Shown one piece after another: positions 6,351-12,431 of a DNA stretch of 12,431 bases. The DNA is taken from NCBI GenBank assembly GCA_964481035.1, contig CAYZSE010000103.1, forward strand, positions 1-12,431. Direction: 5' to 3'. The DNA is from JAAAPF01 sp964481035 (GTDB lineage Bacteria > Pseudomonadota > Alphaproteobacteria > Geminicoccales > Geminicoccaceae). A model generated the notes under the pieces. The model was not told the origin of the DNA and did not search any database. It saw only the letters and a list, made by a program, of their open reading frames with translations. Position 1 is the first letter of the stretch; every line of letters starts with the position of its first letter. The position numbers and the translations under genes were made by a program.

Positions 6351-8280
6351 CAAGACGGTCTCCGCCGATGAAGCCGCGGCCCTCGTCCTCGACGAGGACA
6401 GCATCTGCACCTCGGGCTTCGTCGGCATCGGCACGCCCGATGCGCTGCTCGACGCGCTCGAGCGCCGCTTCCTCGCCGAGGGCCACCCGCGCGACCTGAC
6501 TCTCCTGTTCGCCGCGGGCCAGGGCGACGGGGTCGATCGCGGCCTCAATCGCCTCGGCCACGACGGCCTCTTGCGCCGCGTCGTGGGCGGCCATTGGGGC
6601 CTCATCCCCAAGGTCGGCCGCCTCGCGCTCGACAACCGCATCGAGGGCTACAACCTGCCGCAGGGGTGCATCTCCCACCTCTATCGCGACATCGCCGCCG
6701 GCAAGCCGGGCACGCTCTCCAAGGTGGGCCTCGAGACCTTCGTCGATCCGCGCCTCGGCGGCGGCAAGATCAACAGCGTCACGACCGAGGACCTGGTCGA
6801 GCTGGTCACCCTGCAAGGCGAGGAGTGGCTCCTCTACAAGGCGTTCCCGCTCAAGGTGGCGCTGCTCCGCGGCACCACCGCCGACGTCACCGGCAACATC
6901 ACCATGGAGCGCGAGGCCTTGATCCTCGACTCGTTGGCGATGGCGATGGCGGTGAGAAACTCCGGCGGGCTCGTCATCGTCCAGGTCGAGCGGCTCGCCG
7001 CCGCGGGCTCGCTCGACCCGCGCGCGGTGGAGATCCCGGGAGCACTCGTCGACTGCGTCGTTCAGGCGCCGCCGGAACTTCATCCCCAGACCTACGGCAC
7101 GCCGTACAGCGCCGCCTATGCCGGCGAGATCAAGGCGCCGCTCGAGACCGTCGCGCCGGCCAAGCTCGACGAGCGCAAGATCATCGCCCGGCGCTGCGCT
7201 CTGGAGCTGCCGATGAACGGCATCGTCAATCTCGGCATCGGCATGCCGGAGGGGATCGCCGCGGTGGCCCAAGAGGAGCGCCTCCTCGACCATCTGACGC
7301 TCACCGCCGAGCCGGGCGTCGTCGGCGGACTGCCCGCGAGCGGGCTCGATTTCGGTGCGGCGACCAACACCCAGGCGATCATCGCGCAAAACCAGCAATT
7401 CGACTTCTACGACGGCGGTGGCCTCGACATGGCGTGCCTCGGCATGGCCGAGGCCGACGCCGCCGGCAACGTCAACGTCTCGCGCTTCGGCTCGAAGCTC
7501 GCCGGCGCCGGCGGCTTCATCAACATCTCCCAGAACGCCAAGCGCCTGGTCTTCGCCGGCACCTTCACCGCCGGCGGGCTCGCCATCCGCGCCGGCGACG
7601 GGCGCCTCGAGATCGTCCAGGAGGGGCGGGCGCGGAAGTTCATCGAGCGGGTGAGCCAGGTGACCTTTTCGGGTGCGCGCGGCAGCAAGCTCGGTCGCCC
7701 GGTCCTCTATGTGACCGAGCGCTGCGTCTTCGCGCTCACCGCCCAGGGTGTCGAGCTCGTCGAGGTGGCGCCGGGCATCGACATCGAGCGCGATGTCCTG
7801 GCGCAGATGGATTTCCGGCCGATCGTCGAGGCGCCTGCCACCATGGCCGCCGCCATCTTCACCGACGCGCCGATGGAGCTGCGCGATCAGCTGCTGGAGC
7901 TGGAGCTGGCGCGGCGGGTCACCTTCGATGCGGAGCGCGAGCGCTTGTTCTTGAACTTCGTCGGCCTCGAGATCACCACCACCCACGAGATCGAGCGTCT
8001 GCGGGCCGCGGTCGTCGCCGTCTGCCGGGAGATCGGCAAGCGCGTACCCGTCGTCGTCAACTACGACGGCTTCTATCTCGCGCCCAGGCTCGTCGACGCC
8101 TACGCGCGGATGGTGCATGAGCTCGAGGACACCTACTACACCCAGGTATCGCGCTACGCGACCAGCGCCTTCATGCGGATGAAGCTGGGACGCACGCTGG
8201 AGCGCCACGTGGCGCCGCACGTCTTCGAGACGCAGGACGAGGCCGAGCGCTTCCACCGGCGCAACGCGGGCGGCGGCTGA
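6343..8280 (+). CDS. Family I CoA-transferase (acyl-CoA:acetate/3-ketoacid type, YdiF-like) with C-terminal extension
   Basis: A 645-residue cytoplasmic enzyme that should move CoA between a donor such as acetyl-CoA and a carboxylic acid. The fused alpha and beta halves run in order. The alpha half starts VSADEAAALVLDE with GFVGIGTPDALLDALERRFL, then FAAGQGDGVDRG and GHWGLIPK; it also holds KINSVTTEDL and TADVTGNITMEREA. The beta half has GIVNLGIGMPEGIAAVA and LTAEPGVVGGLPASG, where Glu323 fits the catalytic glutamate that forms the CoA thioester (E. coli YdiF uses Glu333). The core ends near residue 505. About 140 further residues (LRDQLLELELARRVTF to FETQDEAERFHRR) exceed the usual 520-530. 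ATG 6343 fits the family start; in-frame GTG 6304 would add 13 atypical residues. It probably belongs to the TRAP operon, 123 bases after dctM. Confidence 0.9.
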   Translation: MRDKTVSADEAAALVLDEDSICTSGFVGIGTPDALLDALERRFLAEGHPRDLTLLFAAGQGDGVDRGLNRLGHDGLLRRVVGGHWGLIPKVGRLALDNRIEGYNLPQGCISHLYRDIAAGKPGTLSKVGLETFVDPRLGGGKINSVTTEDLVELVTLQGEEWLLYKAFPLKVALLRGTTADVTGNITMEREALILDSLAMAMAVRNSGGLVIVQVERLAAAGSLDPRAVEIPGALVDCVVQAPPELHPQTYGTPYSAAYAGEIKAPLETVAPAKLDERKIIARRCALELPMNGIVNLGIGMPEGIAAVAQEERLLDHLTLTAEPGVVGGLPASGLDFGAATNTQAIIAQNQQFDFYDGGGLDMACLGMAEADAAGNVNVSRFGSKLAGAGGFINISQNAKRLVFAGTFTAGGLAIRAGDGRLEIVQEGRARKFIERVSQVTFSGARGSKLGRPVLYVTERCVFALTAQGVELVEVAPGIDIERDVLAQMDFRPIVEAPATMAAAIFTDAPMELRDQLLELELARRVTFDAERERLFLNFVGLEITTTHEIERLRAAVVAVCREIGKRVPVVVNYDGFYLAPRLVDAYARMVHELEDTYYTQVSRYATSAFMRMKLGRTLERHVAPHVFETQDEAERFHRRNAGGG

Positions 8281-8301
8281 TCGGCGGCACCGCTCCAGCG
8301 T

Positions 8302-8802
8302 TCAGGGGCGGCCCGGCAGCACGGCACCGGCGAGAACGCCCAGCCGAGCCTGCAACGCGGGCCAGTCGATCGCGTCGGCATCCTGGATCACGTCGCCGAG
8401 CGGCCGCTCGTCCAGGCTGACGTCGGCCGCCAGCTCGGCGCGATCGAGCCCGCCGTCGCCGTCGGCGTCATAGGAGACGAACAAGGGCTCGATGCCGACG
8501 AGGTCGACGATCTGCAGGCCGAGCCGCACATAGGCCTGCTCGCCCGGGGTGAGCAGCTCCGCCCGCGCCGGCAGCCACAATTCCAGCTCGGTGCGCAAGG
8601 TCAGCACCTCGGTGAGCGAGAGGGTGTCGTCGCCGTCGCGGTCGGCGCCCGTGAACGCGGCCTCGAAGCAGTCGGTCGAGGGGGCGAGCGCGCAGAGCGG
8701 CCCGACGGTGCGCGCGTAGGCATCGAAGCGCTCGACCGCCTCGTCGGCGAGCGCGGGCGCCGCCGTGAGCAGCGCTGCGAGCGCGAGGCGTGTGGATGTC
8801 AC
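8302..8802 (-). CDS. Secreted protein with two EF-hand calcium-binding loops
   Basis: A 166-residue predicted exported protein. The signal peptide is short and clear (TRLALAALLTAAPALA, likely cut after Ala19). Two canonical 12-residue EF-hand loops follow. Loop 1 is DRDGDDTLSLTE at residues 54-65 with ligands D54, D56, D58, T60, S62 and E65. Loop 2 is DADGDGGLDRAE at 112-123 with D112, D114, D116, G118, D120 and E123. Two cysteines (C37 and C45) could form a disulfide in the periplasm. No enzyme domain is visible, so its role may be calcium buffering or sensing, which is inferred. The start is GTG at 8802-8800 with GGGAG properly spaced ahead. It overlaps the mutS stop by four bases (GTGA), so it is read from the mutS message. 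Its end lies 21 bases from the convergent CoA-transferase. Confidence 0.82.
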   Translation of the reverse strand: MTSTRLALAALLTAAPALADEAVERFDAYARTVGPLCALAPSTDCFEAAFTGADRDGDDTLSLTEVLTLRTELELWLPARAELLTPGEQAYVRLGLQIVDLVGIEPLFVSYDADGDGGLDRAELAADVSLDERPLGDVIQDADAIDWPALQARLGVLAGAVLPGRP

Positions 8803-11420
8803 GACGGATCTCCCGTCTCGGCGAGGAGCGCCTTGAGGCGGTAGACCGCCTCGAGCGCGTCCTTGGGGCTGAGCGTATCGGGGTCGAGGGCTTCGAGCTC
8901 CTGCCGCACCGGATCGGCCGCCGGCGCCGCTTCGGGCTCGAGCCCCTGGAACAGGGGCAGATCCAGGGCGAGGCGCTGCGGGCCCCGGCGCGCCTGCTGC
9001 TCGAGCCGCTTCAAGAGCACCTCGGCGCGAGCGACGACGGCCGGCGGCACGCCCGCGAGCCGGGCGACGTGCAGCCCATAGGAGCGATCGGCCCGGCCGG
9101 GGGCGACCTCATGCAGGAAGACGACCTCCGAGCGCCATTCGCGCACCCTCATCGTATGGCAGGCCAAGCGCTCCAGGCGACCTTCGAGGTCGGTGAGCTC
9201 GTGGTAGTGCGTCGCGAACAGGCCGCGGCAGCGAATGACGTCGTGCAGGTGCTCGATCACCGCCCAGGCCAGCGACAGCCCGTCGTGGGTCGCCGTTCCC
9301 CGGCCGATCTCGTCGAGGATGACCAGCGAGCGGCCCGTCGCCTGGTTGAGGATCGTCGCCGTCTCGACCATCTCGACCATGAAGGTCGAGCGCCCGCGGG
9401 CGAGGTCGTCGGCGGCGCCGACCCGCGAGAACAGGCGGTCGACGATGCCGAGGCGAAAGCGGGCCGCCGGCACGAAGGCGCCGGCCTGGGCGAGGACGAC
9501 CAGCAGCGCGTTCTGGCGCAGAAAGGTGCTCTTGCCGGCCATGTTGGGGCCGGTGAGGAGCCACAGCCGGTCGGTCTCGGCGAGCCGGCAATCGTTGGCG
9601 ACGAAGCGCCCCGCTTCGCCGGCGACGGCCGCCTCGACCACCGGGTGGCGACCCGCCTCGACCTCGAAGGCGAGCCCCTCCCCGAGCTCCGGGCGGACCC
9701 AGCCGGCGGCGGCCGCGAGCTCGGCCCAAGCGGCGGCCACATCCAGCTCGGCCAGCGCCCGGGCGGTCGCGATGAGCGGCTTCGCCGCGGCCGCCACGGC
9801 CGCGGCGAGCCGGTCGAGGATGGCGTCCTCGCGAGCGCGGGCCGCCGCGTCGGCCTGCTCGAGACGCAGCTCGAGGTCGCTCAACTCGGCGCAGGCGAAG
9901 CGGCTGGCCGCGGCGAGGCCCTGGCGCCGGACGAAGGTCGCCGGCAGCCGGTCGGCGTACTGGGCTGCGACCTCGACGTAGAAACCCAGCATATGGTTGT
10001 GGCGCACCTTGAGGCCGGCGATGCCGGTCTCCTCGCGCAGCTTGGCCTCCAGCCCCGCGATGTGTCGCCGACCTTGATCGCGGAGCGAGCGCGCCGCGTC
10101 CAGCTCGGCGTCGTAGCCCGCGCGGATGGCCTCGCCCTCGCGGGCGAGCCTCGGCGGGGTGTCGACGAGCGCCGCCGCCAGCTCCAGGCCCAAGGCCGCC
10201 TCGGCCGCGAGCGGTGCGGCAAATGACGCGAGCGGCGCCGCCGCATCGTCGAGCGTCGCCGCCACCTCGCCGGCCACGGCGACGGTGCGGGCGACGGCGC
10301 CGAGGTCGCGCGGGCCGCCGCGGCCGAGACCGAGCCGGCCCAACGCCCGCTCCAGGTCGGGCGCCTCGCCCAAGGCCGCCCGCAACCGGCGCCGCCGCTC
10401 GCCGTCCTGGCGCAAGGCGGCGACCCGATCGTGACGGACGGCGATCGTCGCGAGGTCGGTCAGCGGGCCGGCCAGATGGCGCTGCAGCAGGCGCGCGCCC
10501 GCGGCCGTGCGGGTTCGGTCGACGGTGGCGAGCAGGGTGCCGTCGCGGCCGCCGTCGAGCGCCTCGACCAACTCGAGGTTGCGCCGGGTCGAGGGATCGA
10601 GGGCGAGCTGGCCTTGCACGGTCTGGCTCGCGAGCGGCTGCAGGCCGGGCATGGCGCCCTTCTGGGTCAGCTCGACATAGGCGAGGACCGCACCGGCAGC
10701 GCCGAGCTCCGCGTCGGTGAAAGTGCCGAAACCGTCGAGGGCGCTCACCCCGTAGGCGCGCCGCAGCCGCTCCTCGCCCGCGTTCGGCGCGAGCTGGTGG
10801 GCTTCGAGCGTGACGAGCCGCGCGCGCCAGTCGGCGAGCGCCGTGGTGAAACGCGGGTCGCTCGCGAGGCTCTCGGCGACGAGCAGCTCCCGCGGCTCGA
10901 GCCGTGCCAGCTCCGCCGCGAGCTGCTCCGCCGGTAGGGCCGCCGTCTGGAAATGGCCCGAGGCGAGCTCCAGCCAGGCGAGCGCGAAGCCCGCCGCATC
11001 CTCGGCCAGGGCGGCGAGGAAGCTGTCGCGGCGCGCATCGAGCAGCTCGTCCTCGGTGAGCGTGCCGGGGGTGACGATGCGCACCACGTCGCGCTCGACG
11101 AGCTTCGCCGCACCTTTGCGCTTCTTCGCCTCGGCCGGGTCTTCGAGCTGGTCGCAGACGGCCACGCGAAAGCCCCGGCGGATGAGACGCTGCAGGTAGG
11201 TTTCGGCGTTGTGCACCGGCACGCCGCACATCGCCACCTCCTCGCCGTCGTGCTTGCCGCGGCGGGTCAGCGCGATGTCGAGCGCCGCCGCCGCACGCAC
11301 CGCGTCGTCGAAGAACAGCTCGTAGAAGTCGCCCATGCGGTAGAACAGCAGCAGGTCCGGGTGCTGCGCCTTGATCGCCAGGTACTGGCGCATCATCGGC
11401 GTCGCGGCGGCGGCATCCAT
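8799..11420 (-). CDS. mutS: DNA mismatch repair protein MutS
   Basis: This 873-residue ATPase recognises base mismatches and small loops in new DNA and recruits MutL. The N-terminal mismatch-reading motif is intact (TPMMRQYLAIKAQHP, then RMGDFYELF with Phe32-Tyr33-Glu34). The connector, lever and clamp regions follow (for example LKVRHNHMLGFYVEV). The ATPase has Walker A GPNMAGKST at 624-632, TFMVEMVETATILNQ, Walker B LDEIGRGTATHDG from 702, and the switch ATHYHELTDL. The C-terminal oligomer helix is present (SPKDALEAVYRLKALL). The length is usual for alphaproteobacteria and nothing is broken. I start at ATG 11420 (MDAAAATPMM); the frame stays open upstream to 12404, but that stretch covers a divergent gene. 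A GGA lies seven bases before the ATG. The downstream EF-hand gene overlaps its stop codon. Confidence 0.98.
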   Translation of the reverse strand: MDAAAATPMMRQYLAIKAQHPDLLLFYRMGDFYELFFDDAVRAAAALDIALTRRGKHDGEEVAMCGVPVHNAETYLQRLIRRGFRVAVCDQLEDPAEAKKRKGAAKLVERDVVRIVTPGTLTEDELLDARRDSFLAALAEDAAGFALAWLELASGHFQTAALPAEQLAAELARLEPRELLVAESLASDPRFTTALADWRARLVTLEAHQLAPNAGEERLRRAYGVSALDGFGTFTDAELGAAGAVLAYVELTQKGAMPGLQPLASQTVQGQLALDPSTRRNLELVEALDGGRDGTLLATVDRTRTAAGARLLQRHLAGPLTDLATIAVRHDRVAALRQDGERRRRLRAALGEAPDLERALGRLGLGRGGPRDLGAVARTVAVAGEVAATLDDAAAPLASFAAPLAAEAALGLELAAALVDTPPRLAREGEAIRAGYDAELDAARSLRDQGRRHIAGLEAKLREETGIAGLKVRHNHMLGFYVEVAAQYADRLPATFVRRQGLAAASRFACAELSDLELRLEQADAAARAREDAILDRLAAAVAAAAKPLIATARALAELDVAAAWAELAAAAGWVRPELGEGLAFEVEAGRHPVVEAAVAGEAGRFVANDCRLAETDRLWLLTGPNMAGKSTFLRQNALLVVLAQAGAFVPAARFRLGIVDRLFSRVGAADDLARGRSTFMVEMVETATILNQATGRSLVILDEIGRGTATHDGLSLAWAVIEHLHDVIRCRGLFATHYHELTDLEGRLERLACHTMRVREWRSEVVFLHEVAPGRADRSYGLHVARLAGVPPAVVARAEVLLKRLEQQARRGPQRLALDLPLFQGLEPEAAPAADPVRQELEALDPDTLSPKDALEAVYRLKALLAETGDPS

Positions 11421-11537
11421 GGGCGGGTCCGGTTCGAGGTGGGCGCGCGCTCTTGAAGGCTTGTTAACCGAATGCGGCGAGGATGCTCGGAGTTCGCGGC
11501 GGCCGCAAGCCGCCACCACCCCGGGCGGAGAGCCCCG
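11421..11537. promoter_or_regulatory. Divergent promoter region of mutS and the neighbouring unknown gene
   Basis: These 117 bases separate two genes read away from each other, so both promoters should be here or slightly inside the genes. The only less GC-rich patch is around 11453-11470 (TTGAAGGCTTGTTAACC), which contains a TTGAAG that could serve as a -35 box for the plus-strand gene. No convincing -10 box is seen. A 6-bp stem (GGCGGC 11498-11503, GCCGCC 11509-11514) would fall in the plus-strand leader. GGAGAG (11527-11532) is a fitting ribosome site for ATG 11538. Confidence 0.4.
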
Positions 11538-12083
11538 ATGTCCCGAGCCCAAGACCGTGTCGCCGCCTACCTCCAGCGCAATCTCGACGACCACTGGACC
11601 GACGCCGAGGCCAATGCCGAGGTGCTCGCCGAGGAGATCTCGGAACTCGACTGGGCCGGCCGGGCGACCGCGATCGACTGGTTCCTCTGGCAGCTCGGGA
11701 CCCGGATGCTGAGCGAGGCCGAGGCCGCGGCCGTCATCGACCGCGACCGCACCGGCATGCGCGCGAGCGCGGCGCGCGCGCGCTACGTCGACGTCGGCCA
11801 GCACACGCTCGCGGCCGTCCTCATGCGCCTCGACGAAGACCCCTACCACGTCGCCGACGCCCAGGAGGCCGCGGTGTTCGCGGTCTCCCCCTTGGCCGTG
11901 CACCGCATGGCGCTCGAAAGGTGGCTCGCTGTCACCGATCCGAGCAAGCTCGCCGAGGCGCTTTGCGGCCTGCCCGGCACGAGCTTCCTCGCCATGGCCG
12001 GCTCCTTCGACGACACCGTCACGGCCCTGTGCGCCCGCGACGCCTTTTGGCGGACCATGCTCGGCCGAAACGCCGGAGCGTGA
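11538..12083 (+). CDS. Hypothetical protein, divergent from mutS
   Basis: A 181-residue protein that I do not recognise. It has no signal peptide or membrane helix, so it is probably cytoplasmic. The sequence looks mostly helical and acidic in the first half (TDAEANAEVLAEEISELDWA, then AIDWFLWQLGTRMLSEAEAA). The second half is more mixed and ends RDAFWRTMLGRNAGA. Tryptophans are frequent (W21, W40, W49, W53 among them) and two cysteines lie near the C-terminus. I see no nucleotide-binding or metal motif. Strong G/C third positions and a good ribosome site (GGAGAG) at ATG 11538 support a real gene. The frame opens upstream at 11472, but that start lacks a ribosome site and adds a low-complexity leader. 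It diverges from mutS, and no partner gene follows before the tRNA. Confidence 0.7.
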   Translation: MSRAQDRVAAYLQRNLDDHWTDAEANAEVLAEEISELDWAGRATAIDWFLWQLGTRMLSEAEAAAVIDRDRTGMRASAARARYVDVGQHTLAAVLMRLDEDPYHVADAQEAAVFAVSPLAVHRMALERWLAVTDPSKLAEALCGLPGTSFLAMAGSFDDTVTALCARDAFWRTMLGRNAGA

Positions 12084-12376
12084 CCACCCAGCCGCGGCAG
12101 GCGCCCGGCGTCGAGCAGCCGGCGGAAACGCCGTCCACCGCGACGAGCGCCAGACTGGGCGGCACGACGCCAAGCGCCGCGCCGCCCGCCACCCCAGAAC
12201 GGCATCATAAGCCCCCGCGGTCGCCGAGGCGCCGACGATGACCGGCGAGCCCGTGACCCAGAGGCGCGTCACTCTATGCAAGCCGTCCGAGCTCGGGTGA
12301 GCCGCGCGATACGAAACTCGCCGTATTTTCGTCGGAAGGCATATGCGCCCCGAGACGGCGCTCGATCGTCGCGCGG
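12084..12376. other. Intergenic region between the unknown gene and tRNA-Gly
   Basis: I see no convincing gene in these 293 bases. Two small structures stand out. One is an AT-richer patch at 12309-12332 where ACGAAA (12311-12316) pairs with TTTCGT (12327-12332), or alternatively ATACG (12309-12313) with CGTAT (12322-12326). The other is a 5-bp stem GCGCC/GGCGC (12345-12349 with 12357-12361), just past the tRNA 3' end on the minus strand. It could end the tRNA transcript but lacks a T run. Confidence 0.4.
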
Positions 12377-12431
12377 TGGAGCGGGCGATGAGATTCGAAC
12401 TCACGACCCCAACCTTGGCAAGGTTGTGCTC
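12377..12431 (-). tRNA. tRNA-Gly (anticodon GCC), 3' part only; 5' end beyond the window
   Basis: On the minus strand the sequence gives a full anticodon arm (CAACC stem, TTGCCAA loop, GGTTG stem) with anticodon GCC, complementary to plus-strand 12417-12419. The variable loop and a T arm with the invariant GTTCGAATC follow. The acceptor strand is CGCCCGC, then discriminator T and an encoded CCA (12377-12379). These match bacterial tRNA-Gly(GCC). The 5' acceptor strand and most of the D arm lie outside the window. Confidence 0.93.

Noticed and set aside
6292..8256. Minus-strand open frame of about 650 codons opposite the CoA-transferase
   Set aside because: Low-complexity composition and no family motif; the plus-strand enzyme is unmistakable.
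8281..8301. Bidirectional terminator between the convergent CoA-transferase and EF-hand genes
   Set aside because: Only 21 bases separate the stops, and no inverted repeat with a T run could be found there.
8790..10226. Plus-strand open frame of about 480 codons opposite the 3' half of mutS
   Set aside because: It is antisense to the MutS ATPase domain, and its codon and residue make-up mirror the mutS third-position bias.
11421..12404. Upstream extension of the mutS frame by more than 300 codons
   Set aside because: It covers the intergenic region and the divergent gene, has no MutS-like sequence, and the family start motif (TPMMRQYLAIK) lies right after ATG 11420.
12411..12425. Palindrome AACCTTGGCAAGGTT at the right edge, first taken for an operator
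   Set aside because: It is the anticodon arm and loop of tRNA-Gly(GCC).
12084..12431. Integration site of a mobile element at the tRNA 3' end
   Set aside because: No integrase, no second copy of the tRNA tail and no composition change is visible in the window.

Overview
The window is a high-GC stretch (roughly 70% by eye). Its genes are tightly packed and end almost every codon in G or C. The gene families (TSUP exporter, CBS-BON protein, TRAP uptake system, family I CoA-transferase, MutS of about 870 residues) fit a free-living alphaproteobacterium, perhaps near the Rhodospirillales or Geminicoccales. That placement is inferred from gene style only. A run of exactly 100 N (1601-1700) shows this is a draft or metagenome scaffold join.

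Layout, left to right. (1) Bases 1-65 hold the last codons of a plus-strand gene. (2) A TauE/SafE-type permease (223-987, plus) ends tail to tail, with a 7-base overlap, against a CBS-CBS-BON protein (981-1600, minus). The N gap removes the 5' end of that protein. (3) Across the gap, and divergent from it, is a Bcr/CflA-type drug:H+ antiporter (1701-2879, plus), also missing its first residues. (4) A complete TRAP uptake operon follows: dctP-type binding protein (3056-4111), dctQ-type small permease (4201-4779) and dctM-type large permease (4783-6219). It continues into a CoA-transferase with a C-terminal extension (6343-8280). A 40-base, nearly perfect palindrome lies between dctP and dctQ. 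(5) On the minus strand, mutS (8799-11420) is followed, with a 4-base GTGA overlap, by a secreted two-EF-hand protein (8302-8802). (6) Divergent from mutS is an unrecognised 181-residue protein (11538-12083). (7) The right edge holds the 3' part of tRNA-Gly(GCC) on the minus strand.

How the genes may work together: the TRAP proteins would capture an organic acid in the periplasm and import it with sodium, and the CoA-transferase would turn that acid, or a product of it, into a CoA thioester. This is inferred from gene order and the known roles of the families; the substrate cannot be named. MutS is the housekeeping mismatch-repair ATPase. The EF-hand protein shares its message but is predicted to act outside the cytoplasm, so the link is probably one of expression rather than pathway.

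I see no CRISPR array, insertion sequence, integrase, phage gene or secondary-metabolite cluster. Most of the window is ordinary chromosome. The points most worth checking are the dctP-dctQ palindrome, the CoA-transferase extension, the mutS/EF-hand coupling and the unnamed gene beside mutS.
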